Origin: a virus
Strand: one strand, 5' to 3'
DNA: 28,099 nucleotides
IMG/VR virus record: IMGVR_UViG_3300046656_000575
Coordinates: 1 to 28,099 of that record
Shown one piece after another: positions 18,248 through 26,204 of the stretch. The translations under genes were made by a program, and so were the position numbers. The notes beneath the pieces were generated by a model that saw only the letters and a list, made by a program, of their open reading frames with translations, had not been told where the DNA came from and did not search any database. Within the stretch, counting starts at the first letter, position 1. Each line of letters opens with the position of its first letter.

Positions 18248-20155
18248 TCACACCAGCACCTGGCTCGCCAGGAGCCGGTATCCACGCCGCTCCACTAGGG
18301 TGTTGATATCCGCGAGCACCTCCGCAGCTTCCGCCATCCGGTCACGCCGCGGGACGATCGTCGCGTTCAAGGCGAAGGTGGGCGAGGGCGCCACCCCAGC
18401 CGAAGCCAGAGAATCCGCTGATAGACCGCCAGCGCCGATCGCGCCGCCAGCCACGGAAGGTGATGCGAATTGAACCGGAGCGAATGCGTGCGAGGATTCC
18501 GCGATCAGGCCGTTGCCAGTCAGAACACCGCCGCCGCCAGCAGCCGGCCCCGTGACGGCCGGCCCACCCCTGCCGATGCCGCCGATCGCATTGAGCAGGG
18601 CGCGCATGATCAGGATTCGGGCGATCGCGCTCAGAAGGTCCCGCAGCAGCTGACGGAAGAACTGGCCCCAAGCGATGCGAGCTCCGAGCGCCGTGTCAAT
18701 CAGCGCGTCCCCGAACTGCAGCGTTGCATCGACCAGGTTGTTCTGGATCGCATCCCCGATCTCGTCCGTCAACGATCGGATGTGTATGAAGCGCGGCTCG
18801 GCTTGCGCGAAGCTATCCGACCAGGTGGGCAGCTGCTCGGTGATCTGGGTGATCGCCGCGAGGGCCGCATCCCACTGTTCCGGCGAGATCAGCCCCTTCG
18901 AGGCGAGGTCCTGCAGTAGCTTCAGGGCGTTGTCGACGCCGAGCGCGCTGGTCTCGAAGTCGTTCATCGTGGGGATGCCGAGAGATTTCATCAGCTCGGC
19001 GAGCTGTTCGACCTCGGTCTTCGCCGCCGCGGCCCCCGTTCCGACGTTGTGGATGGCTGGCGGCACCTGGGTCTTGCCGTTCCCCTTCCCCAGCCCGGAG
19101 ATGATGTTCTCGATCTTCGCGGCGACGACGTCCGCGGCGTCACCGGCCTCGCCGAACGCGCCCTTGATGTCCCCAAGGCGCGTCATCCACTGCCCGGCCC
19201 ACTTCGCCAGGTCGATCGAATCCTTGTCGGTCCAGCCGAACGCCTTCTTCACCAGCGCCGGCGCATCGTCCGCCAGGCTCGCGAGCCCGACCGCCACCTG
19301 CCCGATCGACAGGCCCATCGAAATAATCCTGAACTCGAACGAGGTGACCTCGGCGGCGATCTTGACGAAGCCGAGGGCCGCGCGCGAAAGGACCGTCACC
19401 AGCGTCTGGAATGCGTCGCTGTGATCGGCGACGAACCCCGTGGCCTCCTTCAGGATGACCGACACGGCCTCGAGGACCCCGCGGAAGGCCTCGTTTTCGA
19501 CGACGGCGCGACCGGTCTCCTGCATCAGGTTGTCGTAATCGTTCGCGATCCGCTGAATCGCGCCCGAGAACGTCTTCCCCGTGATGGCGGCGGATCCTCC
19601 CATCTTGTCGTTGATCTGACCGATGACCTGGGCGAAGCGGTCACCCTTCGATGCCGTAGCATCGAAGTCGGTGGCGATGCCCTGTAGACGGCCGCTTCCC
19701 TTGACTAGGACGTTGACCATCTGGGTCGCGGCGCTCTGGACGTCCTGGCCGGTCGCCGCGGCGTAATCGAGCGCGGCCTTCGTCGCGTCCTCGAGTGCAT
19801 TACCGGTCAGCTGCCCCAGTTGCGCGAAGGTGGCGACGACGCCAGAGATCGTCTCGTCGCCGACCGTCGTGACGTTTTCCAGCGTCGAAATGAACTCGTT
19901 AAGGCGGGCGCGCACGGGCGCGGTGTTCTGACCGACGGAAGCGAGGGCCGTGGCCAGACGGACGTCGGCCTTCTCCTGCTCGGCCGCCGCCATCGTGACC
20001 TTGGCCATGACGGCGCCGATGGCCGCCAGCGCAGCCGTCGACGCCGCAGCCAGGATCGGGAGCGACGTCAGGTTCTTGCCGAGGCTGGCGAGCGCCTTGT
20101 CGGCCTCGTTCTTGGCCTTGATGATGATGCTGACGTTGCGCTCAGTGCCGGCCAC
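18248..20155 (-). CDS. tail tape measure protein
   Basis: 635 aa from GTG at 20155. N-terminal coiled region (SIIIKAKNEADKALASLGKN), then Ala/Gly-rich hydrophobic helices (PILAAASTAALAAIGAVMAK; GFVKIAAEVTSF), then long helices. It ends with a Gly-rich region and VLADINTLVERRGYRLLASQ. The body (FAQLGQLTGNALEDATKAAL, ATQMVNVLVKGSGRLQGIA) is typical of phage tape-measure proteins of the lambda/HK97 kind. At about 0.15 nm per residue this gives a tail near 95 nm, short for a siphovirus. No muralytic domain is visible. It overlaps the end of the chaperone-like gene at 20142 by 14 bases. Confidence 0.88.
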   Translation of the reverse strand: MAGTERNVSIIIKAKNEADKALASLGKNLTSLPILAAASTAALAAIGAVMAKVTMAAAEQEKADVRLATALASVGQNTAPVRARLNEFISTLENVTTVGDETISGVVATFAQLGQLTGNALEDATKAALDYAAATGQDVQSAATQMVNVLVKGSGRLQGIATDFDATASKGDRFAQVIGQINDKMGGSAAITGKTFSGAIQRIANDYDNLMQETGRAVVENEAFRGVLEAVSVILKEATGFVADHSDAFQTLVTVLSRAALGFVKIAAEVTSFEFRIISMGLSIGQVAVGLASLADDAPALVKKAFGWTDKDSIDLAKWAGQWMTRLGDIKGAFGEAGDAADVVAAKIENIISGLGKGNGKTQVPPAIHNVGTGAAAAKTEVEQLAELMKSLGIPTMNDFETSALGVDNALKLLQDLASKGLISPEQWDAALAAITQITEQLPTWSDSFAQAEPRFIHIRSLTDEIGDAIQNNLVDATLQFGDALIDTALGARIAWGQFFRQLLRDLLSAIARILIMRALLNAIGGIGRGGPAVTGPAAGGGGVLTGNGLIAESSHAFAPVQFASPSVAGGAIGAGGLSADSLASAGVAPSPTFALNATIVPRRDRMAEAAEVLADINTLVERRGYRLLASQVLV

Positions 20156-20318
20156 GGTTCGCCTTTCGCTGCGCGTCGCGCATCAGCTTCTGCTCCAGCT
20201 GGACCCCCCAGTTGTGGGCCCAGAGGTCAATCGAGAACGCCTTGAAGTCGTCCCTCTCGCCAACCACTTCCGAGGGTCTCACCCCGTAACGGCGGGCGAT
20301 GGAGTCGATCTGTTCCAT
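20142..20318 (-). CDS. second tail-assembly-chaperone-like gene, perhaps a frameshift product
   Basis: 58 aa from ATG at 20318 to the TGA at 20142: MEQIDSIARRYGVRPSEVVG, then RDDFKAFSIDLWAHNWGVQL and EQKLMRDAQRKANRGRH. The 'GvRPSEv...fkafsiDlwa' pattern is typical of the short second half of phage tail assembly chaperones (gpGT-like). It lies between the first chaperone (20336) and the tape measure, the expected place. Its own ribosome site is poor (AGGA only two bases from ATG), and it lies in the -1 frame relative to the first chaperone, open back to the TTA at that gene's stop region. It may therefore be made as a C-terminal extension by frameshift. Confidence 0.75.
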   Translation of the reverse strand: MEQIDSIARRYGVRPSEVVGERDDFKAFSIDLWAHNWGVQLEQKLMRDAQRKANRGRH

Positions 20319-20335
20319 CGTCCTGCGGTTGGCGA

Positions 20336-20755
20336 CTAAGGGCGGACGGAATCCCCGGATTGCTTCGTGAACCCGGAGAGCTCGACGATCGCGTTGAAGA
20401 TGGTGAACAGGTCATCGATGGGCAGGTCAGACACGACGGGTCCGGCGGCCGGATCCTCTCCGAATCGCGGCTGCACGCAGCCGGCGGCGACCACCTTCTC
20501 GATTACCGGCAGGCGCTCCTGCATCTTCTCGCCGGTCACGAAGTCCTTCTTCGCCTGGGCATCACTCCCGGAGGCCTGGAGCTCCCTGGCATCCTCGGAA
20601 AGCGATGCCACATCCATCAGCTGCCCCAACATGCCGGTCAGCCCACGGAAACCCAGCGAGCGCACGAGCACCGTGCCTAGACTGATCTCGACGCGCCGCC
20701 GGCGCGCGCCGATCACCTCTTCTCCGGTCAGAAGCCCCGCCTTCTCCTCCGCCAT
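20336..20755 (-). CDS. tail assembly chaperone (gpG-like)
   Basis: 139 aa. ATG at 20755 follows AGGAGGAAG. The protein is helical with an acidic and basic mix: VEISLGTVLVRSLGFRGLTG near residue 25, SEDARELQASGSDAQAKKDF in the middle, and DLFTIFNAIVELSGFTKQSG near the C-terminus. Size, position between tail tube and tape measure and the short following frame match gpG of the gpG/gpGT pair, which binds tape measure and recruits tail tube protein. It ends CGC CCT TAG; the sequence CCCTTAG could let the ribosome slip by one base into the downstream frame. Confidence 0.7.
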   Translation of the reverse strand: MAEEKAGLLTGEEVIGARRRRVEISLGTVLVRSLGFRGLTGMLGQLMDVASLSEDARELQASGSDAQAKKDFVTGEKMQERLPVIEKVVAAGCVQPRFGEDPAAGPVVSDLPIDDLFTIFNAIVELSGFTKQSGDSVRP

Positions 20756-20785
20756 GTCTTCCTCCTGCGCCGCCGAGGCGCTCTG

Positions 20786-21760
20786 TTAGCCGATCGCCGA
20801 CTCGCCGTTGACGACCACGAGGGTCAGCAGCTCCCCCGAGGTCGGTTTCAGAGCCTTGAAGGGGATCTCGGCCTTCACGATGCCGGGCCCCTTGACGATG
20901 AACGGGTTGCCGGTGACCAGGCACTTGAGCGCGGTCAGGTCCATCCGGTAGTTGCCGGCGCCAAGGACCGGTCCGGTGTGCAACCACTCGAGCTTGAAGA
21001 GCGTCCCGGCGTCGAGCTTCGACCAGTCGGCCTGCAGCGCATCGACAGTCACCGTGCCGGTGATCAGCCGCCGGGTGTCGGACGCGATCGGCTCGTCGAT
21101 GTTCTTCGAGCCCATGACACGCTTCTCGAGGTCGAGCGCCCCGTCGAAGTTGATCTCGACCGCATCCACCTTCCGGACGACGTCGTCGAACTCGATGCTG
21201 GCCTGGTGGCCGGCGACGTAGGTGGCGTTCGACGGGAAGGTCGGCGAGACGGCGGCGATGATGCTGGCGTCCTTGCCCGCCCCCTCGAACTCGATCTGCA
21301 TGTTGCGGTCGGGCGCCCCGGAGAACTTCGCCGAGTTCAGCTTGTAGCCGACCGCGCGCAGCTGCGGCGTGCTGCCGGCGTCGACGTCGCGGTTGATGTG
21401 GAGCGACAGCCCCTTGCCGGTCATCGGCGTGTCCTTCACGACGAAGGTGTGGGTGTTCCGCACTCCGGGCTCGGTGGCGACGCTCGAACCGCTCGCATCC
21501 CCGAAGAGGTGCTCGAACAGCCGGAGCATCCCCTGGTAGTTCGCTTCGACGGCGAAAGGCCCCTTCACCCCGAAGAGAGCGTCATACATGTTGCCCTCGC
21601 GCTCGTCGCGGTCACGGACGACCTGCCTGGCCTGGCGGTCACGGATGGTCTCGACGCTCTCGGAGACGAGCTCGGCGAACTTCGCCGCGGCGACACCGGT
21701 GCCCCAGGTGGTCTCCTGGTCCCAGCCGACGTAGGAATTGCGTCCGAATCCCTGGGGCAT
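20786..21760 (-). CDS. major tail (tube) protein
   Basis: 324 aa. ATG at 21760 has GGGAGGTAGG upstream. It begins MPQGFGRNSYVGWDQETTWG, very like the first segment of phage tail tube proteins ('g.ksyvg.g.EttyGt.v.a'), then beta-rich sequence with FAVEANYQGMLRLFEHLFG, HTFVVKDTPMTGKGLSLHIN, and AGHQASIEFDDVVRKVDAVE. The C-terminal part is strand-rich too (LKCLVTGNPFIVKGPGIVKA). It polymerises into the tail tube around the tape measure. Length is at the upper end for the family, perhaps with an added domain. Position directly before the chaperone genes agrees. Confidence 0.85.
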   Translation of the reverse strand: MPQGFGRNSYVGWDQETTWGTGVAAAKFAELVSESVETIRDRQARQVVRDRDEREGNMYDALFGVKGPFAVEANYQGMLRLFEHLFGDASGSSVATEPGVRNTHTFVVKDTPMTGKGLSLHINRDVDAGSTPQLRAVGYKLNSAKFSGAPDRNMQIEFEGAGKDASIIAAVSPTFPSNATYVAGHQASIEFDDVVRKVDAVEINFDGALDLEKRVMGSKNIDEPIASDTRRLITGTVTVDALQADWSKLDAGTLFKLEWLHTGPVLGAGNYRMDLTALKCLVTGNPFIVKGPGIVKAEIPFKALKPTSGELLTLVVVNGESAIG

Positions 21761-21763
21761 GGC

Positions 21764-21961
21764 CTACCTCCCTCGCCGCGCGCGCGGCTCCTCGTGCGTG
21801 GCTTCGACGGGCGGCGCCGGCGTGGCGGCCTCCCAGTGCTGCGGCCGCTGCTCGAGCAGCGCCTCCGCGGTCACCTGCGGAACCTCCAGCTCCTGCCCCT
21901 CGCTGACCTCGCCGGCGCCCTCGACGTGAACCGTCCCCATGCCCAGGTAGCGGAGCTTCAT
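21764..21961 (-). CDS. small head-tail region protein
   Basis: 65 aa. ATG at 21961 overlaps the preceding stop by four bases. It begins MKLRYLGMGTVHVEGAGEVS and continues GQELEVPQVTAEALLEQRPQ, a pattern seen in short phage proteins ('v.G....G.vv.vp...A..Ll....'), with a charged tail (THEEPRARRGR). Short genes of this kind frequently lie between neck and tail tube genes. No specific role is known. Confidence 0.65.
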   Translation of the reverse strand: MKLRYLGMGTVHVEGAGEVSEGQELEVPQVTAEALLEQRPQHWEAATPAPPVEATHEEPRARRGR

Positions 21962-22395
21962 GCGTTCCCCCTGTCGTGGCGGTACTCGACCTCGACGAAG
22001 ATTTCCGCCCGGTGCACGCGGGCGGTGACCGCCTGAATCGTCTTGTCCGAGAAGTAGCCGGTCACCCGGGCCCCGTTGTCCCCCATGGCCAGACCACCGA
22101 GGGTCGGGTCAACGTCGATCGCGTCCTTCAGCGCCTTGTAGAGCGGCCAGAAGAGGCGCGTCGGGTTGTCCCCCCTCACGATCGACAGGAAGAAGAACCC
22201 CGCCTTCGGGCTGACGCGGGCCGTCGACTCCTGCTGGTTCCGTTCTCCGGCGTCGCCCAGGTAGGCCGCCGGCGGGTTGTCCTCCTGGAGCCAGTCCTTC
22301 CCGACGTCATTGAGTAACCCCGTCGACAGGTAGCCAGCGAGGACGCTCTTCGCGATCAGAGCGTCGGCGATGGCGACCAGGGCGGGGTTCGGCAT
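21958..22395 (-). CDS. tail terminator / tail completion protein
   Basis: 145 aa from ATG at 22395. It begins MPNPALVAIADALIAKSVLA and continues with mixed helices and strands, including KAGFFFLSIVRGDNPTRLFW, LYKALKDAIDVDPTLGG and IQAVTARVHRAEIFVEVEYR. A helix, then strands with the final 'aeif.eVeYr' strand, is the usual layout of phage tail terminator (gpU-like) proteins, which cap the tail tube and join it to the head. The position after the gp10-like neck gene and before the tail tube fits. Exact family not confirmed. Confidence 0.65.
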   Translation of the reverse strand: MPNPALVAIADALIAKSVLAGYLSTGLLNDVGKDWLQEDNPPAAYLGDAGERNQQESTARVSPKAGFFFLSIVRGDNPTRLFWPLYKALKDAIDVDPTLGGLAMGDNGARVTGYFSDKTIQAVTARVHRAEIFVEVEYRHDRGNA

Positions 22396-22402
22396 CAGCC
22401 CC

Positions 22403-22882
22403 TCACTTCACCACTGCGGTGACGGAGAACGTCTCGCTCGGTGTCGACCCGGAGATATTCCAGGCGGCGCGCACCTGGCTGACGTAGACCTCGCAGGTGG
22501 CGACATACTTCGCGGATGTGACGACCGCGACCTCGTTGACGATGTCGCGCTGCGAGGCGGCGGCCGTCCCCGGCGCCGTGGCCCCCGCCTTCATCACGTT
22601 CTGGCAGGCCAGCTGATACCAGTTGGTGCCGTTGTCGACGCTCCCCTCGATCCAGACCTCGAACGGGTTGACGGTCCCTGAGCCCGCGGTGACGTTGACC
22701 AGGACGGTGATGAACCGATAACCGCCGACCTCGGTCAGCGATCCCTGACCCGCGGCGACCTGGGCGCCGGACGCCTTCAGTACGATCGTGTCGGCCGCGG
22801 ACGCCGGCGGCGCCGCCAGGCTGGCGAGCGCGAGCAGCAGGGCGGCCGAGGAGAGACGGCGCAGTCGGGTCGGGGTTGTCAT
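22403..22882 (-). CDS. signal-peptide-bearing protein within the neck gene cluster
   Basis: 159 aa. ATG at 22882 with GGAGGAAAG upstream overlaps the gp10-like stop (ATGA). The N-terminus (MTTPTRLRRLSSAALLLALA, then SLAAPPASA) is a textbook Sec signal peptide with cleavage at ASA/ADT. The mature 130 residues are beta-rich: YRFITVLVNVTAGSGTVNPF, VWIEGSVDNGTNWYQLACQN, AKYVATCEVYVSQVRAAWNI, reminiscent of phage structural jelly-roll-like domains (compare the putative decoration protein at 26870). Two Cys may pair. A neck or tail gene with an export signal is unusual. It may be a virion protein that borrowed a signal, or a secreted protein that entered this cluster. Confidence 0.7.
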   Translation of the reverse strand: MTTPTRLRRLSSAALLLALASLAAPPASAADTIVLKASGAQVAAGQGSLTEVGGYRFITVLVNVTAGSGTVNPFEVWIEGSVDNGTNWYQLACQNVMKAGATAPGTAAASQRDIVNEVAVVTSAKYVATCEVYVSQVRAAWNISGSTPSETFSVTAVVK

Positions 22883-23274
22883 GACTTTCCTCCGTGCTGC
22901 AGGACGGGTGGGATGCCGACGATTTCGACGACCTGGTCCTCGGTGGCGGCCAGCGCCGGCGCGAGGAACGGGAAGGCCCGGCTGTGCACCGTCCCGAACT
23001 CGAGGAAGTGGGCGAACCAGGCGCGCCGGCGGGATGGCCCGATGCGCGCCGAGAAGTCAGTGAGCGAGCTGACATCGACGTTGAACCCCATCGCCGCGCG
23101 GACCCTGGCGCTGTGGGTCTCTTCGCGGGCCGTCTCGGTCACCAGCGTCGCGGCCTGCTTCAGCCGGTCGCGGAGCCCCTGCTTGAACTCATGCTGCAGC
23201 TCGGAGAAGAACCCCGCCGCCTCCTCGAAGCCGGCGGCCTCGACGAAGAACCCGCCCGCTGCCTGGGGCCTCAT
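22879..23274 (-). CDS. HK97 gp10-like head-tail joining protein
   Basis: 131 aa. ATG at 23274 overlaps the connector stop (ATGA); a far longer frame upstream is a shadow. Near the middle it has LKQAATLVTETAREETHSAR, followed by RIGPSRRRAWFAHFLEFGTV, then HSRAFPFLAPALAATEDQVV. The 'a.flEfGt....ApPFl.PAl' pattern is the hallmark of HK97 gp10-family neck proteins. The protein takes part in joining head to tail. Length is close to the family's usual 110-150 aa. Confidence in the family is good. Confidence 0.85.
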   Translation of the reverse strand: MRPQAAGGFFVEAAGFEEAAGFFSELQHEFKQGLRDRLKQAATLVTETAREETHSARVRAAMGFNVDVSSLTDFSARIGPSRRRAWFAHFLEFGTVHSRAFPFLAPALAATEDQVVEIVGIPPVLQHGGKS

Positions 23275-24236
23275 GCGGCCTCCAGCAGATAGGGCGCGAG
23301 CCTCGTATCGCGCATCTCGATCAGCTGCTGAGGTCGCATGTAGGTGATCTGGCCGTCGCCCAGAACCTGCGACAGCAGGTGCCCGGTCTGGGCGAGGTTG
23401 ATGCGCGAGACGACCGCCTCGGTGGCCAGTCCAACGACCATCTCCGGGACCGAGGCGAAGCCCGCAACGTAGATGACCCGGAAGCGCTTTTTCCCTTCGT
23501 TCCAGATGCCGCAGTGCGCGACCAGGTCGAGCCGGCCACGACCGAGGAACCGCGGCTGGGATCGGAGCCCAGCCAGAACGTAGCTGCTGCGCGGTACGAC
23601 GGTGCGCGACTCGGTGACGCCGCCGGCTCCGTCGTCCAGGTATTGGACGGACTCGACCGAGGTGAGCGAGACCAGCGGGCCAGCCGTCAGCATCAGGCTC
23701 CGGGTGCAGGAGCCATCCAGGTACTCGGTGTACGTCTGTTCGATGAAGGTGCGCCCGAGCAGGTCCTGGTACTCCTCGGAGACCTCGGAGATCACGACGT
23801 TGATCAGGCTGTCGAGCGGGTGCGAGTCCCCGGGCTGAATGTCCACCGGTGGGTTGGTGCCGGGCTTCTTCAGCCCCATGCGCATGCGGACACGGTCGAG
23901 CGACGTCAGGAGCGTGGTCGAGGTCGAGATCCCCGCCGCGACGATGATGTCGTAGTCGGTGATCCGATCGTCGGTGGTCGGCGGTCCCGGGTTGGTCAGG
24001 GTCAGGGTGAACTGGCCCAGGCGCGAGAGGATGACCGTGACCAGCACCCACCCGGTCACCCCGGGATAATTCGAGAGGGTCACCGCGGCGAGCTCGGGCG
24101 CAGACGCAGCGAGGCGGTCGGGGCCTAGCAGCGACTTCGAGACGTTCGCTGCCTGGCCCGCGACATAGGCCCCGTTGATGTCCCGGACGGGGTGGAAGAA
24201 CTGGAACGCCACCCCCATCTGCGCCGCGTACAGCAT
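23271..24236 (-). CDS. head-tail connector (gp6-like) with extra N-terminal domain
   Basis: 321 aa from ATG at 24236. Residues about 1-125 are beta-rich (GVAFQFFHPVRDINGAYVAG, GVTGWVLVTVILSRLGQFTL), an Ig-like or tail-associated add-on. From about residue 125 a typical gp6-like connector follows: TSLDRVRMRMGLKKPG, LDSLINVVISEVSEEYQDLL, GRTFIEQTYTEYLDGS, then SLTSVESVQYLDDG, RFRVIYVAGFASVPEMVVG and a final helix. The connector forms a ring under the portal. The usual gp6-like protein is about 100-200 aa, so this one is longer because of the N-terminal addition. Confidence 0.75.
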   Translation of the reverse strand: MLYAAQMGVAFQFFHPVRDINGAYVAGQAANVSKSLLGPDRLAASAPELAAVTLSNYPGVTGWVLVTVILSRLGQFTLTLTNPGPPTTDDRITDYDIIVAAGISTSTTLLTSLDRVRMRMGLKKPGTNPPVDIQPGDSHPLDSLINVVISEVSEEYQDLLGRTFIEQTYTEYLDGSCTRSLMLTAGPLVSLTSVESVQYLDDGAGGVTESRTVVPRSSYVLAGLRSQPRFLGRGRLDLVAHCGIWNEGKKRFRVIYVAGFASVPEMVVGLATEAVVSRINLAQTGHLLSQVLGDGQITYMRPQQLIEMRDTRLAPYLLEAA

Positions 24237-24242
24237 CGGGCC

Positions 24243-24596
24243 TTACTCCTCGAGGTGCGCCTGGCAGAACTTCTTCCCGGCCACGGGTGCGCGCAGGCAG
24301 CGGTTCCCCTTCGCGGTGGAGCCCGCGCAGGTGTCGGAGTCGTCGTCCGCCTCGGGCTTCTCGGCGGGCGGCTTGATGGCCTTCTCGACCTTCCCCTTCT
24401 TCGTTGGCGGCAGCAGTTCCTCGGGCGGCTTGTCGAAGAGCTCGCCGTCGACCTGCGCGTCCTTCGGAGCCTCGGTGCCGATGCCGTGCTCGATCAGCCG
24501 CTGGCCCTGGCGCTCCGAGCACTTGATGGTCATGCCTGGCTTGAACTCGAAACCGGTGCCGCCCATCCCTCCGGCGGGACCGAGCTTGATGTTCAT
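24243..24596 (-). CDS. small protein with C-terminal Cys/His zinc motif, after the capsid gene
   Basis: 117 aa. ATG at 24596 has AGGAGGAACGC upstream. The N-terminus (MNIKLGPAGGMGGTGFEFKP) and following IKCSERQGQRLIEHGIGTEA are like small phage proteins next to the capsid gene. A Lys/Pro/Glu-rich linker follows (PPTKKGKVEKAIKPPAEKPE). The end reads CAGSTAKGNRCLRAP, then GKKFCQAHLEE: a CX8CX9CX2H zinc motif like DUF5763 domains. The mix suggests a nucleic-acid- or protein-binding accessory. Whether it is in the virion cannot be told. Confidence 0.65.
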   Translation of the reverse strand: MNIKLGPAGGMGGTGFEFKPGMTIKCSERQGQRLIEHGIGTEAPKDAQVDGELFDKPPEELLPPTKKGKVEKAIKPPAEKPEADDDSDTCAGSTAKGNRCLRAPVAGKKFCQAHLEE

Positions 24597-24630
24597 GCGT
24601 TCCTCCTATGTGCCGAGACGTGAAAGGGCA

Positions 24631-24654
24631 GGACGGGGCCCGAAGGCCCCGCCC
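24631..24654 (-). terminator. UUCG-loop hairpin after the capsid gene
   Basis: On the minus strand CGGGGCC and GGCCCCG enclose TTCG, giving a very stable tetraloop hairpin 11 bases after the capsid stop. No clear U run follows. It probably dampens read-through or stabilises the capsid mRNA's 3' end, so that capsid is made in larger amounts than downstream proteins. Confidence 0.5.
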
Positions 24655-24664
24655 CGCCCGGGTC

Positions 24665-26041
24665 TTACGCGAGGTTGTGCGAGAGGAGACGCAGCGACCG
24701 GCCGGCGCCGCCGATCATGTCGCTGTCCCAGCGCTCGAACATCACGAAGCCGGTCTGGAAGTACTCGGCGTAGCGCTCGTTCAGCCGCACCAGGACCGGG
24801 TTCAGGGCGCGTCGGATGACGAAGTGGTTGAAGTCACCGAAGACGATGCTCTCGTTGTCCTCGACGACCGTGGCGTCCATGTCCTGGTTGATGACGACCG
24901 GACGGTTGTAGATCGTGGCGACCGACCCGACCGCGTCAGTGGCCGGGCGGAAGATCGGACGACCGTTGGAGTCGACGATCTTCTCGACGACCTTGAGGAT
25001 GTCGTCGTGCATCATGAAGGCGACCTTGGGCCCGTTGCGGTAGGCCGGGTCGACGGCGTGGTACAGGTTGACGATGTCGCCGAAGGCGATAGCCGTCGCC
25101 GACGCCGCCTTGAGCTCGGTGGTGTCCGCCAGGATGGCGGTGATGAGCCCGCGCGGCTTCGAGGAACCGTCGGCCTTGGTGCCGTCGAAGTTCATCCCGC
25201 GCCCCATGCGCTCGCCGAGGACGCGAGCCAGCCAGCTCTCCGGGGCGAAGGCGCTGTCCTGCATCAGCTGGTTCGGGGTCAGCACGATGTCGGAGGTGTA
25301 GAGGAAGGCCTGCATCACCACGGCGGCCGCGGTGGGGTCGACGTTGGTCGCGGCCGCGGAGAGCTCGGCCAGGAGGTGCGCCTTGTTCGCGGTGTCGTTC
25401 AGGGTCGGGAACGGCATGTCCGCCCCGGTGTCGGTGTTCACGAACCTGGCGGCCTGGGCGATTCCCGAGAAGTCCTTCAGGGCGACGTCGAGCTCGCGCA
25501 TGAAGTCTTCGGCGACGGTCGCGTTGGCCGCGGCGGTGAGGGCGCGCTGCTCGGCCCCGGACCCGAAGACGAAATTGCGTCGTCCCGGGAGAACGTAGCA
25601 CTGGCCCATCTGTCGGGCCTGCGCCGGGACCAGGGCGCGCTGCTGGGCCAGGAGGTCGCGGGTCTCCGAATCCCAGTCCCCGGGAGCCTGCGTGATGAAC
25701 GACCGGAAGGCACGGCGTGCGGAGTCCCTCTCGGGCGTGGCCCCGGCTGCGGCGCCGGATCCGGCTGGCGTGCCGCCGCGGCCTGCCTCGCGGGTGTCCA
25801 GCTGGTCGAGCTGGGCCTGGCGCTCGTCGTGGCGATGCTGGCGCTCGACCGCGGCCTCGAGGCCGGCGATCTCCTTCCGCCGGCCCTCGAACTCGGCGTC
25901 CATCTTCTCCCAGGACGCCTTCTCGTCGGCCGACATGTCCCGGACCGCACCCTTGTCGTCGGTGAGGCCGGAGAGGATCGCGCCCATCTGGGTCCAGAGG
26001 GCGAGGTTCTGTCGCTTGAGCTGGAGGATTTTCTGCAGCAT
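24665..26041 (-). CDS. HK97-type major capsid protein
   Basis: 458 aa from ATG at 26041. The first 95 residues form a helical delta (scaffold-like) domain with coiled-coil composition (EKMDAEFEGRRKEIAGLEAA, VERQHRHDERQAQLDQLDTR), removed by the protease in HK97-like phages. A Gly/Ala linker follows. From about residue 120 the capsid fold appears: RRAFRSFITQAPGDWDSETR, FVNTDTGADMPFPTLNDTAN, TSDIVLTPNQLMQDSAFAPE, VLGERMGRGMNFDGTKADGS, KPRGLITAILADTTELKAAS, LYHAVDPAYRNGPKVAFMMH, IYNRPVVINQDMDATVVEDN, and a C-terminal RYAEYFQTGFVMFERWDSDM typical of the family. The preceding protease gene completes the module. Confidence 0.93.
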   Translation of the reverse strand: MLQKILQLKRQNLALWTQMGAILSGLTDDKGAVRDMSADEKASWEKMDAEFEGRRKEIAGLEAAVERQHRHDERQAQLDQLDTREAGRGGTPAGSGAAAGATPERDSARRAFRSFITQAPGDWDSETRDLLAQQRALVPAQARQMGQCYVLPGRRNFVFGSGAEQRALTAAANATVAEDFMRELDVALKDFSGIAQAARFVNTDTGADMPFPTLNDTANKAHLLAELSAAATNVDPTAAAVVMQAFLYTSDIVLTPNQLMQDSAFAPESWLARVLGERMGRGMNFDGTKADGSSKPRGLITAILADTTELKAASATAIAFGDIVNLYHAVDPAYRNGPKVAFMMHDDILKVVEKIVDSNGRPIFRPATDAVGSVATIYNRPVVINQDMDATVVEDNESIVFGDFNHFVIRRALNPVLVRLNERYAEYFQTGFVMFERWDSDMIGGAGRSLRLLSHNLA

Positions 26042-26043
26042 GG

Positions 26044-26055
26044 CGGAGATCTCCG
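26044..26055. promoter_or_regulatory. 12-bp perfect palindrome over the capsid ribosome site
   Basis: CGGAGATCTCCG lies directly before the capsid ATG and includes its GGAG site. It could bind a regulator or fold to limit translation. It shares GCGGAGATC with the inverted repeat near 7105. The rest of the 26042-26204 gap holds nothing I can identify. Confidence 0.3.
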
Positions 26056-26204
26056 TGATGAACCGTCAGGTGACAGCTCATCGCGAGACTCCGCCGCGAT
26101 GGGTGGCTGGTCACTCCCTTGCGCGCCGCTCGGGCCCCCGGTGAATCTCCGCCACCGTGAGCACCCTCGCGACTCTGCGCGCGCGGGGTGTTTAACTGCT
26201 CAGC

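Noticed and set aside
17187-18251. 354-aa minus-strand frame across the moron pair
   Set aside because: The plus strand has domain matches, a signal peptide, ribosome sites and promoters; the minus frame reads as their shadow, although its stop overlaps the next start.
22879-24522. 547-aa minus-strand frame
   Set aside because: Only its last 131 codons are real (gp10-like); the upstream part is an out-of-frame reading of the connector gene.
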